The notes: a model not told the origin generated them from the letters alone. DNA of 37,746 nucleotides from Fischerella sp. CENA71 (GCA_024239075.1 JANBVI010000062.1:1-37746); one strand, 5' to 3'. Positions 18,701 to 29,100 are shown, counted from the first letter of the stretch. Numbers and translations: made by a program.

Positions 18701-19110
18701 AAGACAAACTTAGCCCACTACTATATCGGTTAGCCGAAGAACTCCCTAATCGTGCTGACATTACAGATCATTTCCATCTGTTTTCTAAAGCCGCGAAAGT
18801 CATTATGGAAAGCCGCGACAAGAGTAAACAACTTGATGAGGTATTTAGCAAAATTGAGCAATGGTTAGACAAATGGGAAGAATGGGCGAAACTAGCTCTC
18901 AAAGAATGGGCAAAACAACACCTCAAAGGTTGGGAGCAACAAACTCCAGAACAATGGGCTAAGGAAGCCCAAAAAAGTAACTCAGAACCCATTGGTACTA
19001 AACCAGAAGATTTAGCCAGACTTTTGAGATTTACCGCTTTTTGGGTCGATAAGCGGGTGGAACGGTTCAAATGGAATGAAAAAGATAAAAGCCAAAACGC
19101 CAAAGAATAA
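15760..19110 (+). CDS. cas10: Type III-B Cas10 (Cmr2), signalling polymerase subunit
   Basis: The 1116-aa large subunit of the Cmr complex, which makes cyclic oligoadenylate when the complex binds target RNA. FTFSPVQEFIKSSRKFLDFW is the typical Cmr2 block near residues 186-210. The first palm has DGDDMG (743-748); the second carries the catalytic YSGGDDV with GGDD at 827-830. The N-terminus reads KLYALLQAPSLPNW where Cmr2 proteins usually have the HD nuclease signature L-H-D-P-P, so HD appears replaced by QA. The C-terminus is a Trp/Lys-rich helical domain. It is first gene of the effector operon, followed 50 bp later by cmr3. Signalling is expected to be active; DNase activity probably lost. 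Confidence 0.93.
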   Translation: MNFYQRKLYALLQAPSLPNWGNLTTQLECLLPDLPQLREWWGASNEQDSIKRGKQAQDIGSSCDRVNLSYIEHKDNTQPVTVHHPISGQKQEIRALQLNDNAPDISQIKSETDTQKVFWWFWRFYSELLADKQHDALLFPAHQVIPDCPLHSHQSTVSALTGAMFPETWQTGEPHQTPYLLVFTFSPVQEFIKSSRKFLDFWAGSYLLHYLSSRLCWHIAQHLGPDAVIIPSLWNQEIIDALIMQKYPEFASNFAHLQEDSKNPVERFTDKISTSLSTAGFPNAITVLVSGKAEAQQWGKYLKETLTEEWVKIGTEVKSHIRTQVIEFLDKQTPKELENILKEVFPEFENTPAALEPYRRELQLLKRQCCWEWNKLWEAQLNYTWEPYWTAIPLGNPEQALAIDKINGIFEQPWIDCQTEIAQPLVDLPDKFEKQFYTYLNVGTWWGSIQQRLRHCLNDVKYTRNWQIATAPGERSTISGQFSALHPRLNYQVTKTLGGQTRDLRQGGGVAAGSLRLFWFIMSEAYPGLFNGSEKLNALELTKRMAWVYGGVAKSLGVPIELIEDPLPDEVATELEPEASNQNVEQTTKIIDYEQLIRFPNLSSIAAAAFAREHPYLMQAYRRNLYRLFKQHKNKFSRLQQRTFYAKTSRPFHIPNTDKAIKQAFPNLKGSYNGVMFSSKWLIDDMGLQEKERITTSTSPDSSQSQNNRKQVEILREIVQQAHQDTGFGDSSPTDWWVIILADGDDMGDYVSGKKLKTYRSYVEEDAINKSIADFDDNLFHQFLDETDKRMGPATHVGLNRALLDFSNRLVPYLTEERFCGRVIYSGGDDVMVVLPLEDLPEYLLSLRAAWSGAKDPKQEFENQRNGVVSQSNNQTDGADRTTGYWYPTERVNGLPQRPHFTMGKNATMSAGVVIAHKSIPLPTVLESLWKAESDRAKQMSGKDGICLRVIYGGGNQLEALMKGELLETWWDWVKDYELYEDKLSPLLYRLAEELPNRADITDHFHLFSKAAKVIMESRDKSKQLDEVFSKIEQWLDKWEEWAKLALKEWAKQHLKGWEQQTPEQWAKEAQKSNSEPIGTKPEDLARLLRFTAFWVDKRVERFKWNEKDKSQNAKE

Positions 19111-19157
19111 GATTAAGCCTTTTATCTTTCTTTTTATTTTTCACTTTTTACTTATGA

Positions 19158-20288
<1,131 letters not shown>

Positions 20289-20291
20289 TCA

Positions 20292-21200
20292 ATGAGTGAT
20301 TTTCGTACTGGATATCTTTACACACTTGCGCCAATTCATTGTGGTGGCGAAGGCGATTTAGGAAATATTTTAGATATTGTCCGCGAAGTACACACCGATT
20401 TTCCTTACATCCCAGGTTCTTCTTTGCGAGGTAGCCTACGCTGGGATGTAAACTCTATTGATCCAGCCACCACAGATAAATTATTTGGTAAAGAATTAAG
20501 TGCAGATGGACAAATGGGGGTTCATCAAGTTTGGTTTGGTGATGCTAGACTACTTTGGGTACCGATGCGGACAATGGCAATGAACGGCAATCGTAATGTG
20601 TTTACCTGGGTAAGCTGTCATTCCTTGATCCGCGACCATGCATTACTATCTAGACTACCAATCAGTGATTTTCCCAATCATCCTGTAGGTACTCAAACGG
20701 GTACTTATTACGTTGCTGACGCTCAATTACAAGTTTCTGCACTGACGAACGAACAAAAAGAAGCGATCGCACTAGCCGGAGATTGGCAGCGATCGCTTGC
20801 TGATGCAGTTAAGTCAACCTGGAATAATAACCGCATCGTCCTTGCTGATAGCGATTTTCAAACTTTAATGGAGCATTCACTGTGGACGCAGATTCGCAAC
20901 AAAATTAACAAAGTTGGTGGTGAAGATGATGATGAAGATGATTCTGAAGGTGGTGCAGAAATATTTTGGACTGATGTTTGCATTCCTAGAGATACCATTC
21001 TCTACTATCCTTGGGGTTACAAATTAAACAAAAATAATCCAGTAGCCCAACGCGAACATGATTGTTTGATGGATGTTGTTACAGGAGTATTTCAAATTGG
21101 TGGACAAGCCAATGTCGGGCGAGGTTGGGTACAAGGCTGGGTTACAAATCATACTTTGCCTGTATTAGACACAAATCAACCTATGCATGTGGAGGCGTAG
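20292..21200 (+). CDS. cmr4: Type III-B backbone subunit Cmr4
   Basis: This 302-aa RAMP protein polymerises along the crRNA and normally cuts target RNA at 6-nt intervals. The signature FPYIPGSSLRGSLRW follows the catalytic loop region LGNILDIVREVHTD. The Asp usually expected three to four residues before 'P-I-x-R-E' is not in its usual place; an Asp lies two positions later (LDIVRE). An acidic insert (EDDDEDDSEGGAE, about 213-226) sits before WTDVCIPRDTILYYP. The C-terminus has the glycine-rich loop FQIGGQANVGRGWVQG. It lies 3 bp after cmr3 and 2 bp before cmr5. Confidence 0.92.
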   Translation: MSDFRTGYLYTLAPIHCGGEGDLGNILDIVREVHTDFPYIPGSSLRGSLRWDVNSIDPATTDKLFGKELSADGQMGVHQVWFGDARLLWVPMRTMAMNGNRNVFTWVSCHSLIRDHALLSRLPISDFPNHPVGTQTGTYYVADAQLQVSALTNEQKEAIALAGDWQRSLADAVKSTWNNNRIVLADSDFQTLMEHSLWTQIRNKINKVGGEDDDEDDSEGGAEIFWTDVCIPRDTILYYPWGYKLNKNNPVAQREHDCLMDVVTGVFQIGGQANVGRGWVQGWVTNHTLPVLDTNQPMHVEA

Positions 21201-21202
21201 TC

Positions 21203-21592
21203 ATGATTAAACCAGAACAAATGAGCCTGAGTGCTCATCAACATATTCAAAAATATCTTGAAAGCAGTTCCAACACTGTAATTAGTAAAGAAGAGTTAAA
21301 CGCGATTTTAAGGCTATCTCAGCATTTGCGAGTTTTTGGTTTACTCTCAGCCGCAGCCTATGTCAACCAAAAAAATGTCCAAGAAGGAATAGTGCGATCG
21401 CGTATTCTTCCCGTGTGGAAATCGCTGCTTGGTCAACTGATCAATTCAGAAACACCACCTTCACCAGAAGAATTACGCGAGATGATTGTCCAAATGGCAA
21501 AGGATGAACCAGCAAAATATATGGTGACTTGGCGCAAGGCTATGATTTTATCCAATTATTGGAACTTTTGGGCAAGAGCCTATTGTGCATAA
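21203..21592 (+). CDS. cmr5: Type III-B small subunit Cmr5
   Basis: The 129-aa all-helical small subunit forms the inner filament of the Cmr complex. The ATG at 21203 is chosen because it follows GGAGG at 21191-21195 inside the end of cmr4; longer readings in the frame overlap cmr4. The sequence (AHQHIQKYLESS, LSQHLRVFGLLSAAAYVNQK, ARAYCA) fits Cmr5, including the C-terminal Trp/Tyr-rich helix WRKAMILSNYWNFWARAY. Confidence 0.88.
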   Translation: MIKPEQMSLSAHQHIQKYLESSSNTVISKEELNAILRLSQHLRVFGLLSAAAYVNQKNVQEGIVRSRILPVWKSLLGQLINSETPPSPEELREMIVQMAKDEPAKYMVTWRKAMILSNYWNFWARAYCA

Positions 21593-21613
21593 TTCTTCTT
21601 TTGACTTTTGTGC

Positions 21614-21639
21614 AGACGCGAGGAACATCGCGTCTCTAC
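21614..21639. repeat. Hairpin between cmr5 and cmr6-cmr1
   Basis: AGACGCGA and TCGCGTCT form an 8-bp perfect stem with a 6-nt loop (GGAACA), followed by CTAC. A longer relative (GTAGAGACGCGAAATTTC...) occurs at 23437-23464. This looks like a dispersed cyanobacterial palindrome and may affect read-through inside the operon. Confidence 0.7.
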
Positions 21640-21661
21640 TTTTACCTTTTTACTTACTTAT

Positions 21662-23386
21662 ATGTACACTGGACTGCAATTGGTTGATTTACTGGAAAAG
21701 CAACATCAACGTCGAGGAACATCAAATTTATTCAAGAAAGATACTTTTACCCTGCAATGGAGAAGTAAAGTTGGTTCATTTCCCCATCCTGATGTAGAAA
21801 CAATGGTTTCTGCGGGAGAACCTTGTGGTGCTTGGTACGTTACTAATGGGCGACCAGAAGATAAACGCCAATTAGACGAAAATTTGGATCAAATGTCAGA
21901 AGTTCCCCTCAATGGCTATATTCCTGGTTCTTCAATTCGGGGAATCGTACGTGCGTGGGCAATGGAACGTCCCAGTATTCGTAACCAAATGTTGGATTTG
22001 CTGGGATGTCAACAAGGAAATGTGATTCAAGGGGGCAAAATTGAATTTTTAGATGCTTGGCCCCAGACAGCAACCAAACTTGTTCTAGATATAGTTAATC
22101 CACAGGAAAGCTTTCAAGTCTACCATGAGGGGCAAGGTAAACCACTTTCTGTTTATACTTTGGGAAATAGTGAAGATACTATTCCGGTAATAGTCGCAAT
22201 TCGAGGGATTCCAGGGTTAGCTAGCCCCCAAGAAGTACAAACAGTTTGGGAATGGGTGCAACAAGCACTTAGTGTTTATGGAGTTGGCAGTCGTACTTCT
22301 GCGGGATATGGTCAGATTAAACCACCTAGCGGTTTTCGAGCATCACCAGAATTGCGTCAAGCTGAAAATGGTTCCACCACTAAAACCTTTGAATTTAAAC
22401 TCTATAGCCAAGGTTGTTCTGGTGCTGACCGCCAACAACAAGAGTTTCGTCCTTCCCATTGGCGTGGTTGGTTACGTTCTTGGATATTACGGTTCCTGTT
22501 AGGTGTCATGTCCAAAGATAACGCACAAAAAACCTTATGGGAACTAATGGGAACCATAGAACCACATACTCGCAAAGGTTGCGTAAAAATCCGCATGATT
22601 CCAGACCCAGAAATTTGGGGCGATCGCTCAATTAACGAACCCTACTTTTATGTTTGGGGGGGGAAATTACAAGTTACTGCACCAAGCGAAATTCTCAACA
22701 AAATTATTCTGCCAATTATTCGATTTGCAGTTAGCACAGGCGGCGTTGGTAGAGGTTGGCGACGACCATTGCATATTTTTCATATGGAAAATAATAACAG
22801 AGCTGCAACGCGGGGAAGTCATTTAATCATGACGCACCAAGTTACTAATCCAAAAACTAAAAATCGAGAAACACAACCTTACAGATTCCGACACAACCCA
22901 GAAAATTGGACTTCTGCCTATGATAATTGGTTGACGGCTGTGCGATCACGGTGGTCTGACAGAATCAACATTGATGCAAATCAATCATTAGAGGCTGAAG
23001 TCTTTTCACCCCGTACTTGCGCTGTTTATGCCGTTCCCGGCCCCGAAGCTAATCCAATTGATGAGAATGATTTTGAGTGGCTGGAAACCGATGCGGTAGA
23101 AACTCGTGGAGAAGGTATGCACCTGATTTACCAACAAACTCCCCCACGCAATTACAAACGTAATCCAGATATTGGAGGCAATGCTGCTAATAAAAATCCT
23201 CATTGTTCATGGGCAAGTATTAAGCGAATTAATACACCTAGTCAAGAAATAGAAGTGGATTGTCAAGAAATTGTTTGCTTATTTATGGGGGGAAAATCAC
23301 CTCAGTCAAATCATATCCGCGCACAATTTCTTGAAGATTTGAACGGGATAGAAGGAAAAGTACATTTATTCGGTGTTTCTCCTTAA
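21662..23386 (+). CDS. Cmr6-Cmr1 fusion protein
   Basis: A 574-aa double RAMP protein. The ATG at 21662 (MYTGLQLVDLLEKQHQRRG) is preferred over upstream starts because the 21608-21661 stretch is hairpin and T-rich spacer. Residues 1-~235 are Cmr6: LNGYIPGSSIRGIVRAWAME and VYGVGSRTSAGYGQIKPPSG. Residues ~240-574 are Cmr1-like: TKTFEFKLYSQGCSGADRQQ, RPSHWRGWLRSWILRFLLG (the Cmr1 'R.s..RG.lR.W.R' block), LWELMGT and a C-terminal RAMP loop, FAVSTGGVGRGWRRPL. There is no separate cmr1 in the operon, so this one chain should provide both subunits at the 3' end of the crRNA. Confidence 0.85.
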   Translation: MYTGLQLVDLLEKQHQRRGTSNLFKKDTFTLQWRSKVGSFPHPDVETMVSAGEPCGAWYVTNGRPEDKRQLDENLDQMSEVPLNGYIPGSSIRGIVRAWAMERPSIRNQMLDLLGCQQGNVIQGGKIEFLDAWPQTATKLVLDIVNPQESFQVYHEGQGKPLSVYTLGNSEDTIPVIVAIRGIPGLASPQEVQTVWEWVQQALSVYGVGSRTSAGYGQIKPPSGFRASPELRQAENGSTTKTFEFKLYSQGCSGADRQQQEFRPSHWRGWLRSWILRFLLGVMSKDNAQKTLWELMGTIEPHTRKGCVKIRMIPDPEIWGDRSINEPYFYVWGGKLQVTAPSEILNKIILPIIRFAVSTGGVGRGWRRPLHIFHMENNNRAATRGSHLIMTHQVTNPKTKNRETQPYRFRHNPENWTSAYDNWLTAVRSRWSDRINIDANQSLEAEVFSPRTCAVYAVPGPEANPIDENDFEWLETDAVETRGEGMHLIYQQTPPRNYKRNPDIGGNAANKNPHCSWASIKRINTPSQEIEVDCQEIVCLFMGGKSPQSNHIRAQFLEDLNGIEGKVHLFGVSP

Positions 23387-23436
23387 ATTTTTCAGCTAAT
23401 AGACATCGACTGAATTTAATCATACGTTACTCAATT

Positions 23437-23464
23437 GTAGAGACGCGAAATTTCACGTCTCTAC
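23437..23464. repeat. 28-bp palindrome after the effector operon
   Basis: GTAGAGACGCGAAA and TTTCACGTCTCTAC form a 14-bp stem with one mismatch, followed by ATTCTTTTTC. It lies 50 bp after the cmr6-cmr1 stop and 15 bp before array 1. It could act as a terminator for the operon and for the oppositely transcribed array. It is related to the hairpin at 21614. Confidence 0.7.
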
Positions 23465-23479
23465 ATTCTTTTTCACCAG

Positions 23480-24168
23480 AGGTCTATTAATTCGCCTCCA
23501 CATTGTTAGTGGAGACTCCAGAGTCAGAACAAGATCCAGAGTTTGAAAAGAAGTTTCCATTAATTCGCCTCCACATTGTTAGTGGAGACTCAGTCCCCCT
23601 CTGGCTCAGGTACTCCAGCGTTAGGTTTCCATTAATTCGCCTCCACATTGTTAGTGGAGACCCATCCTTGTTAGAAACCTCAAAAGTGTACTTGGTGTTT
23701 CCATTAATTCGCCTCCACATTGTTAGTGGAGACAATGGGCTGTATTCCGTATTTGATGTCATAGTCGTTTCCATTAATTCGCCTCCACATTGTTAGTGGA
23801 GACCAACGTGTGTCATCTCCTTTTCGTATCTTGGTTTTGTTTCCATTAATTCGCCTCCACATTGTTAGTGGAGACCTTCTTTATACAGATTATCGAATAA
23901 GGAGTTAATGCGTTTCCATTAATTCGCCTCCACATTGTTAGTGGAGACTTGAGACTTACACCACAAGGAACGAAGACAAGCATTTAGTTTCCATTAATTC
24001 GCCTCCACATTGTTAGTGGAGACTCACCTTTAGCTTTGATATATTCGTAGGTGATTTGGGTGTTTCCATTAATTCGCCTCCACATTGTTAGTGGAGACTT
24101 GGTTGATGTAATTAAGTAGGCGATCGCTTTAGTTTCCATTAATTCGCCTCCACATTGTTAGTGGAGAC
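23480..24168 (-). CRISPR. CRISPR array 1: 10 repeats of 37 nt, 9 spacers
   Basis: Repeat starts: 23480, 23553, 23625, 23697, 23767, 23839, 23912, 23987, 24062, 24132. On the plus strand the repeat begins GTTTCCATTAATTCGCC and ends ACATTGTTAGTGGAGAC; TCTCCAC/GTGGAGA gives a hairpin. In crRNA sense (minus strand) it ends ATGGAAAC, a type III style 8-nt handle. The repeat at 23480 is degenerate at its plus-strand 5' end, which marks the old end, so the leader lies to the right. Spacers are 33-38 nt. The spacer at 24099-24131 contains GCGATCGC, suggesting a cyanobacterial or cyanophage source. Confidence 0.97.
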
Positions 24169-24576
24169 TGCTGGGGTTTGAAAGCCTTGAAATAGAAGAC
24201 TTACAGCATTCATTTTCGCGAACCAGACCCAAAAGTACCGTTTCAGCCATCGCTTGTCAAATTCCTTGAGGTATAAAATTGCCCATAAATCTTCCGGGGC
24301 AAGGATTTCAGCATTTTCGCAAATCTCTTTTGGAGATAAAATCGCTCAAAGCTAGTACAGATAAGCTTTTAAGCCATATATAACAAGCGTTCGATAAAAA
24401 CAGCTAGGGGTTCGCGAAAAAATTTGGTGTCTAGTGACAAACTAGCACTCTGATACATATTTTATTCTGTTTACTGAATGATAGGTATGAAGTTTTTTGG
24501 ACATGTGATCACACTTTTGAATTGTCAGTAGTTAGCTTCGGACAAGTTTAAAACTATTCCACGAATTACTTTAATT
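24169..24576 (-). promoter_or_regulatory. Leader region of array 1
   Basis: This 408-bp gene-free stretch lies at the young end of array 1 and should drive its minus-strand transcription. A 12-nt sequence occurs twice in opposite orientation: TTTTCGCGAACC at 24213-24224 and GGTTCGCGAAAA at 24409-24420. It shares nothing obvious with the leaders of arrays 2 and 3. Its far side also borders the old end of array 2; 24533-24552 (CTTCGGACAAGTTTAAAAC) may be a decayed repeat of that array. Confidence 0.65.
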
Positions 24577-25790
24577 GTTTTCATTAATTCAACTTCCGAA
24601 GAAGTTTAAAGTTAAAAAATGCAATCCACTCTCTAAGCCAAAAAGATCAAGTTTCCATTAATTCAACTTCCGAAGAAGTTTAAAGCAAAAAATGAACAAA
24701 GAAATAGAGGAAAAAGGATTTTGTTTCCATTAATTCAACTTCCGAAGAAGTTTAAAGTCGTTAAATTTGACTTCCCACAGAAGTTATTGGTTTTAGATTG
24801 TTTCCATTAATTCAACTTCCGAAGAAGTTTAAAGATTTCCGTCAACTTAAGTGCCCCCAGTTGGGATGCAGTAGTTTCCATTAATTCAACTTCCGAAGAA
24901 GTTTAAAGGTCTATTCCCTTTCATCATTGTTAGATGGTTTGTAGTGTTTCCATTAATTCAACTTCCGAAGAAGTTTAAAGATTTAGAAAAAGATCACCCT
25001 AGAGTGATCTTGCAAAAGTTTCCATTAATTCAACTTCCGAAGAAGTTTAAAGCCAAAACCAGTGCCAAGACCAACGCCAAGGGCAAGGTCAGGAGGTTTC
25101 CATTAATTCAACTTCCGAAGAAGTTTAAAGTTGAAATTAAATCAGGCATGAGCCTGATACCAGATAGTTTCCATTAATTCAACTTCCGAAGAAGTTTAAA
25201 GTTTTGCTCCTACATTTTTCGCAGAAGAAAGAAGCACGTTTCCATTAATTCAACTTCCGAAGAAGTTTAAAGTTGATTTTAAAAGAAAAGTTCGATCTTT
25301 CTGATCGAGGTTTCCATTAATTCAACTTCCGAAGAAGTTTAAAGAACCGCTATCCTCCGCTTGGACGGTTATGCAAAAGTAGAGTTTCCATTAATTCAAC
25401 TTCCGAAGAAGTTTAAAGAGTTGTTCTGTCGCTATTTAAGCCAGAATTGTATTTTAGTTTCCATTAATTCAACTTCCGAAGAAGTTTAAAGATGAAGACT
25501 TTGACGATAGAGAAAGACAAACAGCTTTTCGTTTCCATTAATTCAACTTCCGAAGAAGTTTAAAGCGTTCAAACTGGAACGACATGTAATGTATATGAAC
25601 GAGAGTGTTTCCATTAATTCAACTTCCGAAGAAGTTTAAAGTCGGGCAATCAATCCGACAGGCACACTTAACCAAACTGTTAAGGTTTCCATTAATTCAA
25701 CTTCCGAAGAAGTTTAAAGTACAGTTGGATGATCGTGAACATTCCCTTCTTTATGGTTTCCATTAATTCAACTTCCGAAGAAGTTTAAAG
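24577..25790 (-). CRISPR. CRISPR array 2: 17 repeats of 35 nt, 16 spacers
   Basis: Repeat starts: 24577, 24651, 24723, 24800, 24874, 24946, 25018, 25096, 25167, 25238, 25310, 25384, 25457, 25531, 25607, 25685, 25756. On the plus strand the repeat begins GTTTCCATTAATTCAAC and ends GAAGAAGTTTAAAG, with ACTTC/GAAGT forming a small stem. The first copy has GTTTTC instead of GTTTCC, marking the old end. crRNA sense is the minus strand, ending ATGGAAAC. Spacers are 36-43 nt, and several contain perfect hairpins. The leader is to the right. Confidence 0.97.
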
Positions 25791-26128
25791 GGTAGACTTA
25801 TAGAAAGCTTACACTGCAAGGATTATAACCTCCTTGATCTGAGGGGGTCAATTTTTCTCTCTTAGAATTGAGAATAGCTCTCAACAGTTCCATCTTTTAG
25901 ACCTCTCAAAGCCTTACCCAACAATCTATCTGAGGGGGTCTACGAAGAAATCAGGCTTTCAACCATTGCATAACCCCTTCAGATGCTTATCAATGGCTCA
26001 ATAATTTATAAGTTTATCCAATCATTGAGAAAACTAAAAAGCCAAGGGTACTCCAAGAAAAAAACTTAAGCGCGATCGCCAACTGAAAATAACAGTCTAA
26101 AATAATTATCCCATCTATATTTCACTTT
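25791..26128 (-). promoter_or_regulatory. Leader and promoter of array 2
   Basis: This is an inverted homologue of the array 3 leader. On the minus strand a TATAAT box (plus-strand ATTATA, 25822-25827) lies exactly 31 nt before the first repeat. ATCTGAGGGGG occurs on the plus strand at 25837-25847 and 25928-25938, and a variant in the other orientation (CCCCTTCAGAT) at 25974-25984. The leader similarity reaches about 26030. The remaining ~100 bp up to the TPR-CHAT stop holds a GCGATCGC site and T-rich heptamers. Confidence 0.8.
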
Positions 26129-29100
26129 TTACTTTTCACTTGTCTGACAAATCCACGCACCCCAATAAAAGGGATGCTCAAGCGGTGTATCTTCTTGTTG
26201 ACAATCAATTTTTGTTTCTGGCAATAATTCCTTTACTCCCAAAAGTTCCTTCAAAACTTCTATACCCAAGGCAGATTCCCTTAATTCCTTTACCGTAATT
26301 TTACGTACAAAATTCTGAGCATTCTGTAATGCTTCAGTATACCCTATTCCACTCTGTAAATGATCAAAAAACCGATCCATCAATAGCGCCGTTGCTCTAT
26401 CAGGCACTTTCCACAGACTCATTACGAGCGTTTTTGCACCAGCCACCGTAAAAGCTCGGCGCAATCCAAACACTCCTTCGCCAATTTTAATATCTCCTCT
26501 GGCAGTATCGCAGGCAGACAATACAGTCAGTTCGTTCGCCCACAAGTCCAAGCTGGCGATCTCCTGAGCAAAAACAAAGCCTTTACCTGCTTTTTGAGGT
26601 AGAGTACCATTCTTTAACCAAGTATTAGCACCCGCAAGAGCAAGTCCAGAACGCATCATGGGGTTAGTCGATTTTAGATTTTGGATGATGGATTTTGGAT
26701 TAATAGAATGTTGGGTGGGTGGTTGCTGCGGCGAGTCGGGTAAGAACAAACCGTGAGTGGCGATGAGCATAACTTTGGGACACTTACTACTGATTAGGCG
26801 AGTTGAGAGTGCTTCTGCTCCCACATATAACCGCGCATCTGGTAGCTTTTTAGCAACACTTTCACCAAGAAACCTTGTACCAGTTGCACGAGATAAAGCC
26901 TCACCACCAAGAGTATCGATAAATTCTTCTCCTTCTTGTCCCCCTAACCCGACTTCCCCAATCCTCTGCTCACTAACCAAATCAAAATCTGGATCAGCCA
27001 CAATTATAGGTGCATCCGCAGCACGTACTGTCTGCACTCTTGAACGGAGAATATCCCGCCCAACCCCTAAATATGAAATAGTATATTCATCCATGAGCAG
27101 ATGTATACCCGTCTCATCAGTTGGTAATATCTGAAATGGCAACAAGTTCAGGTTCCCATCCGGTGCAAGTATCAGATGTTTGTAACCTTGTACTAGTTCA
27201 CGGATTGGAGCAAAAAGTGTTTGACTTAGTTGAATAGCTAGTGTTGGATCATATTGTTTAATTTTTAATTTAGGCGTATTAGAAGCTTTTCCCCAAGCTA
27301 AGGTTTGCTTCGTTGGGTCACAAGCAAGCGATCGCAATCCTGAAATTAGCTCATCAATAACTTCGGCTTCTCCTAAATCGATCATCTGCACTGCATCAGG
27401 CTGCTGGGCTGGTAAAATAAATGCCAAATAACGAGCAGGATGCCATTGTGTTTGTTCTCTAGCTGGGACTGCATGAAAATCGTAGACATCGAAGCGGACA
27501 AATTCTACTAAAATCGAGTTAGTTGGTAATGCCTCAGCCACTGCAAAGCGGTCAGGAAGTTTCTTTGTTAATTGAATTTCTGGTACTTGGGATGCTAGTT
27601 GTTTTTGTAAGTGATTATATCTAGCCTCCAGTTCTGCTAACTCCTTCTGATAGGTAGTGAAATCACTGATTTGAGGAGTAGAAAAAGTCAACTTTACCAA
27701 CTGTGCATTCAAATCACTCAGTTGACGAAACTGTTCTTGCAGATGAGGATAGCGATCGCTCGCTAAAGCTTCATTTTGAGCAGACAATGACGCAGCTGTT
27801 AAAGCTTTGCGTTTGAGGACAAAATCTAACGCTTGTTGCAAAGCATATTTTGAATGAGGAAGATGTTTGTAAATCAGAGAGAGAAATAAATCGAAATTAC
27901 CTCTAATTTTCTCAATCCAAGCTATCCGGTCATTTTCAGAACTAAAAGCAAATACATTACTCATTAACTTATCATTGATTTCGCTAGCTTGAAGGCGACA
28001 TGACAAAGCATCATCAGGACGTTGAGTAGCAGCTAATAAAGTTGCTAAATTATTTAAACTAAATGCCACATCTGGATGATGATTTCCCAACAGAGACTTC
28101 CTCATCAATAAGGCTGCTGTATAATATTGTTCGGCTTCAAGGTAGCGTCCACCAGACAAGTATATCTCTGCTAAGTTATTTAAAGTGTTAGCAATATCTG
28201 GATGTTCTTGACCTAATAAAGACCTTCTGATATCTAGTACTTCCAAATGCATTTGTTCCGCTTGGTCGTAGCGCCCCAGACTGCCATAAATTGTAGCCAA
28301 ATTATTCATCGTACTAGCTACTTGCGGATGTTTATTGCCAAACTGATTTTTGACAATTAACAATACTTTTAAAAATAACTGCTCTGCTTGCGAATATTTG
28401 AATTGAGCATCGTATAATACTCCTAAGTTATTGAGATACGCTGCCACATCAGGATGCATTTCTCCTAGTAAGCGTTTACTCAACAAATACGCTTCACGGT
28501 AAATCTCTTCGGCTTGGGAATACCGCCCTTGTAAACGATAAATTTCTGCGATTCTATTGAAACTGTCTGCAATATCAGGATGTTCTTGTCCAAATAAATT
28601 TTTTCTGATAGAATACGCTTCTAAATATTTTTGTTCAGCATCCGAAAAACGCCCTTGCTCTTTATAAAGTCCACCCAAATGATTTAAATTATCAGCAACA
28701 CTAGGATGATTTTTACCGTATATATTTTTGTAAAGCAATAATGCTGACAAATACTTTTCTTCGGCTGCTTGGTAGCGTCCTTGATAGGCGTAGAGAACTG
28801 CGAGATTATGTAAACTGAGGGCAATATCGGGATGTTTAGGAGTTAAGGAGCTTTTTCTGATAGAATACGCTTCTACATACACTTGCTCCGCTAACACATA
28901 ACGTCCTTGTAAAAGATAGATATCTCCCAAATTACTCAAACTCTGTGCAACTTCTAAATTCTCGTCTCCAAATAATTTCTTTCGCATTGCCAAGGCTGTT
29001 AAATGCATGTTTTCTGCATCCGCATAACGCCCTTGATCATTATAGGTATTAGCAAGATTATTTAAGGTAATTGCTACATAAGGGTGTTGCTCACCAAGAC

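Noticed and set aside
21062-21202. Longer N-terminus for cmr5 overlapping the end of cmr4
   Set aside because: The ATG at 21203 has a GGAGG site and gives a normal Cmr5 length; the upstream extension lies in another frame of cmr4.
23487-23796. Open frames on both strands across array 1 with repeated 'FPLIRLHIVSGD' or 'SPLTMWRRINGN' segments
   Set aside because: They are translations of the CRISPR repeats and spacers, not genes.
24944-25177. Open frame with repeated 'FPLIQLPKKFK'
   Set aside because: It is a translation of array 2 repeats.
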